This document shows, one piece after another, positions 8,817 through 17,544 of a stretch of DNA of 64,000 bases. Position numbers and translations under genes: made by a program. Below the pieces are notes generated by a model. The model saw only the letters and a list, made by a program, of their open reading frames with translations. It was not told where the DNA came from and made no database searches. The DNA is taken from contig NZ_CP016793.1 in the NCBI RefSeq assembly GCF_001701025.1, positions 9,734,001 to 9,798,000 of the forward strand, read 5' to 3'. Position 1 is the stretch's first letter. Every line of letters starts with the position of its first letter. Origin of the DNA: Lentzea guizhouensis. Lineage in GTDB: Bacteria; Actinomycetota; Actinomycetes; Mycobacteriales; Pseudonocardiaceae.

Positions 8817-9992
8817 ATGCAGGACTTCCTCACCGCGGCGGCGATCCTGGTCGTCGGCGGAGCGGCGGTGCTGGTGCTGTGGCGGGGCACGCGCAACAAG
8901 CAGTCGCTCTCGACCGAGGCCCAGCGCGTCACCTACGAGACGCTGCACACGGCCTGGTCCGCCGCTCCCCCGCTGCGCGCCGGCCTGGTCCCGGACGCGG
9001 CGAAGAAGTCCGCCCGCCACCTGCGCACGTTGCTCGACACGCCTGCGTTGGCGCTGACCGACGAGACGGAGGTCGTGGCGTGGGAAGGGGTGTCCGAGCA
9101 CCACGCCGCGGAGGCCATGGCGCAGGCCGGGGACGTGTTCCTGACCGGCCGCACCCAGGCCTACGACATCGGCTGCACCGAGCCGAACTGCCCGATCAAC
9201 TGCGCGGTCGTCGCACCCCTGACGGTCGAGGGCCGCGTCGTCGGCACCCTGGCGGCGTACTCGCGTGAGGCCTCGGCGGGGTTGGTGCGTGCGACGAACC
9301 AGGTGGCCCGCTGGGCGGCAGGCCAGCTGGAGCTCGCCGAGCTCGACCGCTCGCGGACGCGGTTGGTCGAGGCGGAGGTGCGTGCTCTGCGTGCGCAGAT
9401 CTCGCCGCACTTCATCTACAACTCGTTGTCGGCCATCGCGTCGTACGTCCGCACCAACCCCGAACGCGCGCGAACGTTGCTTCTCGACTTCGCGGACTTC
9501 ACGCGTTACTCGTTCCGGCGGCACGGCGACTTCACCACGTTGGCCGAGGAGCTCCGGTCGATCGACCAGTACCTGGCGCTGGAACGCGCCCGCTTCGGCG
9601 AGCGGTTGAAGGTGACCCTGCAGGTCGCGCCCGAGGTGCTGCCGGTGACCGTGCCGTTCCTGTGCCTGCAGCCGCTGGTGGAGAACGCGGTGCGGCACGG
9701 CATGGAGGGCAAGGTCGAGCCGGGGCACATCCAGATCTACGCGAACGACAGCGGCGCCGAGGCCGAGATCACCATCGAGGACGACGGCATCGGCATGGAC
9801 CCGGAGAAGCTGCGCCGGACGCTCGCCGGGCAGGTGGACGAGTCGGCGGGGATCGGGCTCGGGAACATCGACGAGCGGCTGCGGCGGGTGTACGGGGACG
9901 AGTACGGGCTCGTGGTGGAGACGGCGTGCGGGCTGGGCACGAAGATCACGGTGAGGGTGCCGAAGTACCACGCGGGGATCAGCGACGTGTGA
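8817..9992 (+). CDS. LytS/YpdA-type sensor histidine kinase
   Basis: A 391-residue kinase. One membrane segment (residues 4-22) is followed by a GAF-like region (about 35-165, with a Cys-rich patch CTEPNCPINCAVV near 120), the His_kinase box LRAQISPHFIYNS with phospho-acceptor His at about 198, and a HATPase_c domain with PLVENAVRHG near 287 and DDGIGMD near 320. The Cys-x4-Cys-x3-Cys patch in the sensor part could bind a metal or sense redox; this is inference. It is nine bases behind the symporter gene and pairs with the LytTR regulator at the head of the operon. Confidence 0.92.
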   Translation: MQDFLTAAAILVVGGAAVLVLWRGTRNKQSLSTEAQRVTYETLHTAWSAAPPLRAGLVPDAAKKSARHLRTLLDTPALALTDETEVVAWEGVSEHHAAEAMAQAGDVFLTGRTQAYDIGCTEPNCPINCAVVAPLTVEGRVVGTLAAYSREASAGLVRATNQVARWAAGQLELAELDRSRTRLVEAEVRALRAQISPHFIYNSLSAIASYVRTNPERARTLLLDFADFTRYSFRRHGDFTTLAEELRSIDQYLALERARFGERLKVTLQVAPEVLPVTVPFLCLQPLVENAVRHGMEGKVEPGHIQIYANDSGAEAEITIEDDGIGMDPEKLRRTLAGQVDESAGIGLGNIDERLRRVYGDEYGLVVETACGLGTKITVRVPKYHAGISDV

Positions 9993-10006
9993 CCTACGCT
10001 TCGCGC

Positions 10007-10645
10007 ATGGGGGAAAGACGGACGTGGCGAGATGTCGACGGTGAGCGCGTCGAGGGGACCTGGCGGCACGTCTTCGTCAGCGACGGGCAGGCCTGGTGCC
10101 TCGTCGACCTGTTCGTGTACGCGGACGGGATGGTCGACTGCTGGGGCCTGATGACGTTCGACGAGCTGACGCAGAGGTTCGCGTCGGGCCGGATGACCAC
10201 AAGCCCGCCCCAGGGGGCGCGCGGGTCGGCCGACGTGCTGATGGAGTGGACTTTCGACGAGCCGCAGAGCTGGCTGAGCACCGAGGGGCTGCTCGGGGAG
10301 CTCCGCGACGCGATCGAGGAGCTCAACGGCAGGCCGACGTCCACGCAGCGATGCCTGGCGGCGGTCGAGGTCTTCCGCCGGAACCAGACCGAGGACAACC
10401 GCGCGGTGCTGCGGGCGGCCTACCAGGCGATTCCTGAGCACCTGCGGATTCGTGCCCTGGAGGACGCGGACACCAGGGACTGGCCGCTGGCGGTGCTGGC
10501 GGCGGGGCCGGGCAACCGGTTCGAGTTCCACGGGGTCGAGCGGGTCGTCACCGAGGAGATGCACGCCGCCGAGCTGCGGTACTTCGACGAGCGCGAGGAG
10601 TGGCTGAACCGTTCGCGGCGCGATGAGCGGTCCCCAGCGCGATGA
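10007..10645 (+). CDS. Hypothetical protein
   Basis: A 212-residue soluble protein starting at ATG 10007, fourteen bases after the kinase stop. The N-terminal half is a strand-rich domain (TWRHVFVSDGQAWCLVDLFVYADG, then WGLMTFDEL), followed by a helical C-terminal half with many charged residues. Proteins with this DGQAW...DLFVYADGMVDCWG pattern occur in actinomycetes, but I know of no assigned function. No signal peptide or catalytic motif is seen. Its 3' end merges into short tandem repeats (10620-10670). Confidence 0.7.
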   Translation: MGERRTWRDVDGERVEGTWRHVFVSDGQAWCLVDLFVYADGMVDCWGLMTFDELTQRFASGRMTTSPPQGARGSADVLMEWTFDEPQSWLSTEGLLGELRDAIEELNGRPTSTQRCLAAVEVFRRNQTEDNRAVLRAAYQAIPEHLRIRALEDADTRDWPLAVLAAGPGNRFEFHGVERVVTEEMHAAELRYFDEREEWLNRSRRDERSPAR

Positions 10646-10670
10646 ACGGTCACGAACGCGATGAACGGTC
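10620..10670. repeat. Three short direct repeats, 19-base period
   Basis: gcgatgagcggtc at 10620-10632 and gcgatgaacggtc at 10639-10651 and 10658-10670. The second and third are identical and the first differs at one base; starts are exactly 19 apart. The first copy lies in the last codons of the preceding gene and the rest beyond its stop. Function unknown; replication slippage is the simplest origin. Confidence 0.6.
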
Positions 10671-10755
10671 GGTCGTTAGCCCAGCGCACGGACCAGAGCG
10701 CGCGAAAACGCCGGAGCCACCCTTGTTCAGGATGACCCCGGCGTAGCCACAGGGA

Positions 10756-11507
10756 TCAGCTGGCCGCCTTCGCCGCCCGCCGGTCCGCCGCGTCCAGCAC
10801 CGCACGGATCCAGTCGAGCTCCTCGGTGCCGCACGCACCCTCGGCGGCGGCGCGGCGCAGGCGCACCCACAGGCCGAGGTCGGTCCACTCCTGGAACCGG
10901 CGGTGCACGGTCGGCACCGTCACGCCGAAGGAGGCGGGCAGGTGGCGCCAGGCGCAGCCCGACGAGAGCACGAAGACGATGGCGGTGAAGACGGAGCGGT
11001 TGCACACGCGGCCGCGGCCTCCGCCCTGGCGGCGGACCTTGGCCGGGGGGATCAGGGGTTCGACGACGGCCCAGAGGTTGGCGCTGACCAGGCGGGACGA
11101 GAGCTGTTCGATGACGTCGCCGCGGCCGGGTTCGGCGGGCTGCTCGGGCCAGACGCCCGCGCGCATCCAGGAGTCCTGGCGCGGGGCCGGGGTGTCGGCG
11201 GGCCGGGTGTCCTGGCGGGCGGACTCGCGCTGGCGGAGCGCAGCAGGGTGGCCAGTGCGGTGTCCTCGGCGGTGGTGCGGCGCTGGGGGACGGCGTAGGC
11301 CTGGTGCTGCTGGGCGTGGCGGGCGATCTCGGCGCCGACGGTGCGGCGGAACGAGGGGGAGCCGGCCAGGCGCGGGTCGACCGGCTGGCCGTAGCGGGTG
11401 GGCACCTGTCCCTGTCGTGGGGGGAGGGGCCGCTGGGGCACCTGACGCGGCGGGACCTGGCGCGCGAGGCGCGGGTCCGTGGTGCGAGCGAACTGTGGGT
11501 CGGTCAT
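10756..11507 (-). pseudogene. IS5-type transposase N-domain fused to a Pro/Gln/Arg-rich leader, apparent frameshift
   Basis: The downstream part (10756 to about 11230) encodes the DUF4096 domain that begins IS5-family transposases: LSSRLVSANLWAVVEPLIPP, FVLSSGCAWRHLP and VPTVHRRFQEW. It stops right after that domain; no DDE catalytic half or inverted terminal repeats follow. Upstream, in a second frame, lies about 90 residues of Pro/Gln/Arg-rich sequence (MTDPQFARTTDPRLARQ) beginning at ATG 11507 with a strong ggagga ribosome site. Adding one base near 11228-11235 joins the two frames through a smooth hydrophilic linker (RQRESARQDTRPADTP). It is either a domesticated DNA-binding protein with a sequencing error or an IS remnant caught behind a host gene. 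Confidence 0.55.
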
Positions 11508-11773
11508 GGTGTGGTCCTCCGCCAGGACTTCTGCGTCAGGTGACAGCGCTCACAGTAGGAACCGCGCAGTTGAACGGATAAGTACGTAGGCCATTAACAG
11601 CGATGAGCGGGCACAGGTCGGCGACGCGCGGCCTTCCCTGTTGAGACGAGTGGTGCACTGTCTGCGACGAACGGATAACCGGTCGTGGCACTCTGACACG
11701 ATCGGGTGGCCTTGGGGCAGGCCCATCGGGCGGTAATGATCCGGTCGTTGACGCCGCGGTTACCGTTCGAGGT

Positions 11774-12592
11774 GTGAAGCTCTTGGCCACCAGCGACCTG
11801 CACGTCTCCTACCAGGACAACCGCGACGTCGTCGAGGCGATCACCGCCCCGGACCCGGCGGACTGGCTGATCATCGCGGGAGACATCGGCGAGAAGTTCG
11901 CCGACATCGAGTGGACGCTGCGGACCCTGCGCCCGCGGTTCGGCAGGATCGTCTGGTCGCCCGGCAACCACGAGCTGTGGACCACCAAGGACGACGAGAA
12001 CCAGGCCCGCGGCGAGATGCGCTACAAGCAGCTCGTCGAGCTGTGCCGCAGCCTCGACGTGCTCACCCCGGAGGACCCGTACGCGGTCTTCGACGGCGAC
12101 GGCGGACCGGTCACCGTCTGTCCACTGTTCATCGGCTACGACTACTCGTTCAGGCCACACGGCGCCACGGACGTGAAGTCGGCGCTCGCCATCGCGCACG
12201 AGGCTGGGGTGGTCTGCACGGACGAGTACTTCCTGCACCCCGACCCGTACCCGTCGCGGGAGGCCTGGTGCCAGGCGCGGGTCGCGGAGACGGCGCAGCG
12301 GCTGGCGGAGGTCGGCGGGCCGACGGTCCTCATCAACCACTACCCGCTCGTGCGCGACCCCACGTTCGTGCTGCGCTACCCCGAGTTCGCGCTGTGGTGC
12401 GGGACGACCGCGACCGCCGACTGGCACAAGCGGTTCAACGCCGTCGAGATGGTCTACGGCCACCTGCACATCCCGCGCACGACGACCTACGACGGCGTGC
12501 GCTTCGACGAGGTCTCCCTCGGCTACCCGCGTGAATGGCGTCCGCGCGGCGTGACCGGGGCCAAGCTGCACGACGTGCTGCGGGAGTCATAA
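11774..12592 (+). CDS. Metallophosphoesterase
   Basis: A 272-residue calcineurin-like phosphoesterase. The metal-binding blocks are all present: TSDLHVSY (residues 6-13), AGDIGE near 37, GNHELW near 64, INHYPLVRDP near 190 and YGHLHIPRT near 221. Such proteins hydrolyse phosphomonoesters or diesters with two metal ions; the substrate is unknown. It starts at GTG 11774 and ends at the base before the phosphopantetheinyl transferase gene, a pairing common in actinomycetes, which suggests a link to carrier-protein biology (for example removal or recycling of the phosphopantetheine arm), although that is inference. Confidence 0.9.
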   Translation: MKLLATSDLHVSYQDNRDVVEAITAPDPADWLIIAGDIGEKFADIEWTLRTLRPRFGRIVWSPGNHELWTTKDDENQARGEMRYKQLVELCRSLDVLTPEDPYAVFDGDGGPVTVCPLFIGYDYSFRPHGATDVKSALAIAHEAGVVCTDEYFLHPDPYPSREAWCQARVAETAQRLAEVGGPTVLINHYPLVRDPTFVLRYPEFALWCGTTATADWHKRFNAVEMVYGHLHIPRTTTYDGVRFDEVSLGYPREWRPRGVTGAKLHDVLRES

Positions 12593-13230
12593 GTGCTGGA
12601 ACAGCTTCTTCCCCCGCCGGTCGCGGCGGTGGAACGGTTCAACGACGAGCACCCCGTCGAGCTCTTCCCCGAGGAGGAGGCGCTGCTCGGCAACGCCGTG
12701 CCGAAACGGCGGTTCGAGTTCGGCACCGCGCGCTGGTGCGCCCGCGAGGCGATGACGCGGCTCGGCGTCGAGCCCGCGCCCGTGCTGCCGGTCCAGGCGC
12801 GAGCCGCTGTGGCCGCAGGGTGGTCGGCAGCCTGACGCACTGCCTGGGCTACCGGGGCGCCGCGCTGGCGCTCGCGACCGACTTCCAGACCATCGGCATC
12901 GACGCCGAGCCGCACGCCCCCGCGCCGGACGGCGTGCTGGAGGCGATCGCGGTGCCGGCCGAGCTGCGCCGCATGCCGGGGCTCAAGGTCGACGACCCGA
13001 AGATCTGCTGGGACCGGCTGCTGTTCAGCGCCAAGGAGACCACGTACAAGGCGTGGTACCCGGTCACGAAGCAGTGGCTCGGGTTCGAGGACGCCGACAT
13101 CACGCTCCACCCGGACGGGACGTTCCACTCGCGGATCCTGCTGCCCGACACCCCGATCGCGGGCTTCCACGGCCGCTGGCTGGTGCAGGGCGACGTGCTG
13201 ATCACCTCCATCGCCGTTCCCGCCGTGTAG
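12593..13230 (+). pseudogene. Sfp-type 4'-phosphopantetheinyl transferase, apparent frameshifts
   Basis: Encodes the enzyme that moves phosphopantetheine from CoA to a carrier-protein serine, needed for fatty acid, polyketide and peptide synthases. The N-terminal part (12593 to about 12785) has EEALLGNAVPKRRFEF. The C-terminal part, in another frame from about 12820, has VVGSLTHC, IGIDAEPH and the FSAKETTYKAW metal-binding block, ending at 13230. Between them REPLWPQG is readable only in the third frame, so at least two small losses must be postulated in about 40 bases. All catalytic residues survive. Either the assembly is wrong here or the gene is inactive. It directly follows the metallophosphoesterase. 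Confidence 0.75.
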
Positions 13231-13264
13231 GGCTTGTGTAGGGGCCATCAGCAGGCTGCCGGTC

Positions 13265-14005
13265 ATGGTGGCCCTCCCCCACACGGTGCACGCACGACAC
13301 GAGATCGCGTTCGACGTCGACGTGCTCTTCGGCGCGCTGCCGAGCCGCAACCTCGACGCGTCGATGGACGCCGTTGGTGAGCAACTTTCTCGCCACGGCA
13401 TTGCGCGCGGATTGCTGTGCTCGTTGCGAGGCGGGCTGTTCGACGCGTGCTCGGGCAACGACGAGATGCGCAAGGTGACCGAGCAGACCGGCCATGTGCC
13501 CGTGGGCACCGTGGACATCCGGGACGCCTTGACGGCCGAGACCGAGATCGCGCGTATGGCGGCCGAGGGGGTGCAGCTGCTGCGGCTCTTCCCACCGGAG
13601 CAGTGGGTGGAGCCGGAGTCACCAGGGCTGCGGCACGTCATCGGCACGGCGGTCGCGCACGGGCTGGTGCTGCTCACGAGCGGGGACGTCAGCCGGTACT
13701 GGCCGGCGTTCAGCGGCACACGCGTGTGCTTCCTGGACGTGCACGCCTACAAGGTGGCGGACTTCGTGGTGCTGGCCCGCCGTGAGCCGGGGTTCGTGGC
13801 CTCGACGCGGATGCTCGTCGGGCCGGACTCGATCGAGCGGATCGCCGGGGAGGTCGGGGCGCACCACCTGGCGTACGGGTCGCGGGCGCCGGTGCACGAC
13901 GTCATGCCGTCGGCGTTGCGGCTGCGCATGTCCGGCCTGGGTGACGACGAGTGGCGGCAGGTGGCCGGGGGAACGGCCACGGCGTGGCTGGAAGACGTCC
14001 AGTGA
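13265..14005 (+). CDS. Amidohydrolase-like TIM-barrel protein lacking metal ligands
   Basis: A 246-residue protein with the strand-helix periodicity of an amidohydrolase-2 barrel (GARGLL-like strand starts, EGVQLLRLFPPEQWV, RVCFLDVHAY, HHLAYGSRAPV). The usual N-terminal His-x-His, the catalytic His pair and the late Asp of active enzymes are missing, so it is probably not a metal hydrolase itself. Its stop overlaps the start of a second, complete amidohydrolase (GTG 14002), which suggests a two-subunit assembly in which this is the scaffold or substrate-binding partner. Function unknown. Confidence 0.7.
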   Translation: MVALPHTVHARHEIAFDVDVLFGALPSRNLDASMDAVGEQLSRHGIARGLLCSLRGGLFDACSGNDEMRKVTEQTGHVPVGTVDIRDALTAETEIARMAAEGVQLLRLFPPEQWVEPESPGLRHVIGTAVAHGLVLLTSGDVSRYWPAFSGTRVCFLDVHAYKVADFVVLARREPGFVASTRMLVGPDSIERIAGEVGAHHLAYGSRAPVHDVMPSALRLRMSGLGDDEWRQVAGGTATAWLEDVQ

Positions 14006-14730
14006 TCATCGACGTGCACGCGCACGCGGGACCGTGGTTCTTCTCGACGGATGTGGGGACCGTCGACGTGAACATCCGGCTCATGGACCGCTACGGCATC
14101 GACCTGCAGATCGTGTCCGCGTCGGAGGCCGTCACCTACGACATGGTGAGCGGCAACAGGTGGATGGCGCAGGCACTGGCAGAACAGCCGCGTCTGCTCG
14201 GATACATCGTCATCAACCCGAACGAGCTCAACGAGGCCGAGCGCGAGTTGGAGCGTTATGCGGACACGAAGCGGTTCGTGGGCGTGAAGATCCACACGAC
14301 CTACCCGGCGTTGCCGCTGACGTCCACGGCGACCAGGGAGGCGCTGGGGATGGCCGCCGACGCCGGGCTGCCGGTGCTGGTGCACACCTGGGACGACAGC
14401 GTGCTGAGCCTCGTCGACGTGCTCGAGCAGCACCCGCGCCTGCGGGTCATCGCCGGGCACATGGGCGGGCCCGCGTGGCGGACGGCGGTCGAGGCCGCGG
14501 TCCGCGCCGACCGGCTGTACCTGGAGCCCTGCTGCTCGGTCACCGACCGGGACCGCTTCCGCCACGCACTCGACCGGGTGCCGGTCGAGCAGGTGCTGTT
14601 CGGCACCGACAGCACGCTCGTGGACCCGGCGATCGCGCTCGGCGTGGTCATGGACGCGGAGCTGTCCGAAGACGAGTACGAGCACGTGATGTGGCGCAAC
14701 GCCGCCGACCTCTTCGGGATCCCGGTGTGA
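14002..14730 (+). CDS. Amidohydrolase family protein
   Basis: A 242-residue amidohydrolase-2-type barrel. The metal motif DVHAHAG is at residues 3-9, with further ligands in GVKIHTTYP near 95, VLVHTWDD near 122, VIAGHMGGPAW near 150 and the acidic LFGTDST near 200. It would hydrolyse or decarboxylate a small cyclic or acyl substrate using one or two metal ions. GTG 14002 overlaps the stop of the degenerate paralogue, and its own stop overlaps the start of the binding-protein gene, so all five genes to 17544 are coupled. The context suggests catabolism of a compound imported by the ABC system. Confidence 0.85.
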   Translation: MIIDVHAHAGPWFFSTDVGTVDVNIRLMDRYGIDLQIVSASEAVTYDMVSGNRWMAQALAEQPRLLGYIVINPNELNEAERELERYADTKRFVGVKIHTTYPALPLTSTATREALGMAADAGLPVLVHTWDDSVLSLVDVLEQHPRLRVIAGHMGGPAWRTAVEAAVRADRLYLEPCCSVTDRDRFRHALDRVPVEQVLFGTDSTLVDPAIALGVVMDAELSEDEYEHVMWRNAADLFGIPV

Positions 14731-15941
14731 GGCGCCGGCTGGCGGCCCTGCTGGCGTTGTCCCTCGCGGCCTGCGGTGCGCCCGCGCCCGACGACGTCGT
14801 CACGCTGTGGATGTACCCGATCATCGACGACGAACCCAGGAGCAAGGCGTTCTGGCACGAGGTGGAGACCGGCTTCGAGGCCGCGCACGACATCGACCTG
14901 CGGATCCAGCTCCAGCCGTGGGCCGCGCGGCAGGAGAAGATCGGCACGGCGCTGCTGTCCGGCAGCGGCCCGGACATCGTGCTGCTGCAGCCGGACATGA
15001 TCCCGCAGTACGTCGGCCAGCGCGCTCTCCAGCCGGTCGGCGATGTCGTGGCGGCGAGCGGACGCGCGTTCCGGCCGGCGGCGGTCACCTCGCTCACCGT
15101 GCGGGGTGAGGTCTACGGGGTGCCGCTGTACCAGACCGTCACGACCACCGTGTACAACCGCAAGCTGTTCGCCGAGGCGGGGATCACCGCGCTGCCGCGG
15201 ACGTGGGACGAGGTCAGGGCCGCCGCGCCGAAGCTCGCGGCCAGGGGTGTGCCGGTGCTCGACTACCCCGGTTCCGCCGAGGAGACGCTCAACATCACCT
15301 TCTACCCGCTGCTGTGGCAGGCGGGCGGGTCGGTGTTCAGCGCGGACGGCAGACGCAGTGCGTTCTCGTCGCCGGAAGGTGTCGCGGCGCTGCGGTTCCT
15401 GGTCGACCTCAAGGCGGCGGGCGGGCTGCCGGCGGACGTCACGACCCGCAAGAGCAGCGTCAAGGACGACCCGGTGGCGCAGGGACGGGCGGCGATGAGC
15501 CACGTCACGACCGCGGCGGAGGCCCGCGGCATCATGGCGGGCATCGGCCAGGAGAACACCGTGATCGGCCTGCCGCTGCAGGGGAAGGTGCGGGCGTCGT
15601 TCGGCCAGCCCGGCGCGTTGTCGTTGGTGCGCAACGCGAAGAACACCGCGGCCGCGAAGAAGGTGCTCGCCCACCTCAGCTCACCGGAGGTGGTCGACGA
15701 GCTGTGTGCGCGGTCGGACTTCTTCGCGCCGTGGACCGACGTGCCGGCACCGGCGGACGAGGTGGCCAGGGGCTTCCTCGACGCGCTGCCGGACGCCTCC
15801 GCCGGTGACCCGCATCCGCAGGCGCGCAAGGTGATGAGCCTGCTGGCACCGCACCTGCAGGCCGCGCTGCTGGGCAGGTCGAGCCCCGAGCAGGCGCTCG
15901 CCGACGCCGCCACCGAGGTCGACGGGATGCTCGGCGGCTGA
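14727..15941 (+). CDS. ABC sugar-type solute-binding lipoprotein
   Basis: A 404-residue family 1 extracellular binding protein. The start GTG 14727 gives a short signal (RRRLAALLALSL) with a lipobox ending AAC, so it is anchored to the outer face of the membrane. The mature part has the usual two-lobed pattern: VTLWMYPIID, SGSGPDIVLLQPDMI, YGVPLYQTVTTTVYNRKLF, ALPRTWDEV. It delivers a ligand, usually an oligosaccharide, to the two permeases encoded next. The longer open frame upstream of 14727 runs through the amidohydrolase gene and is not the start. Confidence 0.9.
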   Translation: MRRRLAALLALSLAACGAPAPDDVVTLWMYPIIDDEPRSKAFWHEVETGFEAAHDIDLRIQLQPWAARQEKIGTALLSGSGPDIVLLQPDMIPQYVGQRALQPVGDVVAASGRAFRPAAVTSLTVRGEVYGVPLYQTVTTTVYNRKLFAEAGITALPRTWDEVRAAAPKLAARGVPVLDYPGSAEETLNITFYPLLWQAGGSVFSADGRRSAFSSPEGVAALRFLVDLKAAGGLPADVTTRKSSVKDDPVAQGRAAMSHVTTAAEARGIMAGIGQENTVIGLPLQGKVRASFGQPGALSLVRNAKNTAAAKKVLAHLSSPEVVDELCARSDFFAPWTDVPAPADEVARGFLDALPDASAGDPHPQARKVMSLLAPHLQAALLGRSSPEQALADAATEVDGMLGG

Positions 15942-16747
15942 TGCGCGGCAAGCTCACCACCCTGCTCTTCCTGCTGCCGGTGCTGGTGCTGTTCGGCCTG
16001 TTCCGGGTGGTGCCGGTGGCGGGTGCGGTGGGGATGAGCCTGACCGAACACGACCTCGGCGGCGGCTGGACGTTCACCGGTGTGGCGAACTACCGCGACC
16101 TCGCCGGCAGCGGGACGTTCCTGACCAGCCTGCGCACCACGCTCGTCTACGTCGCGATCTGCGTGCCGCTGACCGTGCTCGTGGCGCTGGGCACGGCGTT
16201 GCTGCTGCGCAGGGTCACGTGGGCGCGGAGCTGGTTCCGCACGGCGTTGCTCACCCCGTACGTGACCAGCCTGGTCCTCGCCGGTGTGGTGTGGCGGTGG
16301 CTGTTCGAGCCGCTGGGGGTCCTGGACCACCCGTCGCTGGTGCTGCCCGCGCTCGCCGTGGTGAGCGTGTGGAAGGGGTTCGGCTACTCGATGCTGGTGC
16401 TCTTCGCCGGGCTGCAGGACGTGCCGCCCGACTGCGTGGACGCGGCCAAGGTCGACGGGGCGAGCGCCTGGCAGCGGTTGCGGCACGTGCTGCTGCCGTT
16501 CCTGCGGCCGGCGTTGTTCTTCGTCGTGGTGGTCGAGACGATCGGCGCGTTCCAGGTCTTCGACACCATCTACGTCATGACCGGGGGCGGTCCGATGCGC
16601 GCGAGCTACACGCTGGCGTACGCGGTGTACGACCACGCGTTCCGGATGTTCGACCTCGGGCACGCGGCGGCGGCCGGGATCGTGCTGTGGGCGGTGGTGC
16701 TGCTGGTGGCGCTGACCCAGCGGCGGGTGTTCGAGCGGGGTTCGTGA
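15941..16747 (+). CDS. ABC transporter permease, MalF/UgpA type
   Basis: A 268-residue inner-membrane permease with six predicted helices. The cytoplasmic EAA loop that docks the ATPase is DAAKVDGASAWQRLRHVLLP near residue 165. It follows the binding protein with a one-base overlap and overlaps the next permease in turn. Together they form the carbohydrate uptake transporter-1 layout. No ATPase gene follows; in actinomycetes a shared MsiK-type ATPase encoded elsewhere usually drives such importers. Confidence 0.9.
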   Translation: MRGKLTTLLFLLPVLVLFGLFRVVPVAGAVGMSLTEHDLGGGWTFTGVANYRDLAGSGTFLTSLRTTLVYVAICVPLTVLVALGTALLLRRVTWARSWFRTALLTPYVTSLVLAGVVWRWLFEPLGVLDHPSLVLPALAVVSVWKGFGYSMLVLFAGLQDVPPDCVDAAKVDGASAWQRLRHVLLPFLRPALFFVVVVETIGAFQVFDTIYVMTGGGPMRASYTLAYAVYDHAFRMFDLGHAAAAGIVLWAVVLLVALTQRRVFERGS

Positions 16748-17544
16748 TGCGGTCCTCCCGGTGGCCGGTCGTGGTGCTGGCGGTGGTGACGCTGTTCGCG
16801 CTCGTGCCGTTCGTGGTGATGGTGCTGGTGGCGTTGTCACCGCCGGGTGCGCCGACGCTGCCCCACGCGCTGCCGGGGTCGTTGACGTTGCGCAACTTCG
16901 CGGCGGTGCTGGCGGCGGAGGACTTCGCGCGGTGGACGCTCAACACGCTGGTGTACGCGGTGGTCTCGGTGGCGGCCGTGCTGCTGTCGGCGTCCATGGC
17001 CGCGTACGTGTTCGCGCGCAAGCGTTTCCGTGGCCGGGACCTGCTGCTGTGGTCGATCGTGTCGACGTTGATGGTGCCGTTCCACGCGGTGGTGGTGCCG
17101 TTGCTGTTGCTGGTGGCGGCACTGGGCTGGGTGGACACCTACTGGGGTCTGGTCGTGCCGACCCTGGCCAACGCGCAGGCGGTTCTGCTGCTGCGGCAGT
17201 TCATCCTGGCGTTGCCGGGCGAGGTCTTCGACGCGGTGCGGGTCGACGGGGCGGGTGACTGGCGGACGTACTGGCACGTCGTGCTGCCGTTGTGCCGGCC
17301 GGTGCTCGCGACGCTAGGGGTGTTCGTGTTCCTGTGGCACTGGAACGACTTCCTCTGGCCGTTGGTGGTCACGAACTCCACGACCACGCGCACGCTGACG
17401 CTCGGACTGTCCACCATGGACTCCGGAAAGCTGGGCATCGCCGAGCTGATGTCCGCCGCGACCGTCACCGCGCTGCCGTGCCTGCTGGTGTTCTGGCTGC
17501 TGCAACGGCACCTGGCCGGCGTGATCAGCGGTCGGGGCAGGTGA
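16747..17544 (+). CDS. ABC transporter permease, MalG/UgpE type
   Basis: A 265-residue permease with six membrane helices, partner of the preceding gene. The EAA loop FDAVRVDGAGDWRTYWHVVLP lies near residue 160 (two overlapping blocks of it), and the C-terminal FLWHWNDFLWPLVV is characteristic of MalG-type subunits. ATG 16747 overlaps the preceding stop. Its last 20 bases overlap, convergently, the end of the SARP regulator gene, so the importer operon ends here. Confidence 0.9.
   Translation: MRSSRWPVVVLAVVTLFALVPFVVMVLVALSPPGAPTLPHALPGSLTLRNFAAVLAAEDFARWTLNTLVYAVVSVAAVLLSASMAAYVFARKRFRGRDLLLWSIVSTLMVPFHAVVVPLLLLVAALGWVDTYWGLVVPTLANAQAVLLLRQFILALPGEVFDAVRVDGAGDWRTYWHVVLPLCRPVLATLGVFVFLWHWNDFLWPLVVTNSTTTRTLTLGLSTMDSGKLGIAELMSAATVTALPCLLVFWLLQRHLAGVISGRGR

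Noticed and set aside
10650..10838. Short minus-strand frame after the transposase-derived gene as the missing DDE half
   Set aside because: No DDE motif or transposase similarity; the composition is random for this GC content.
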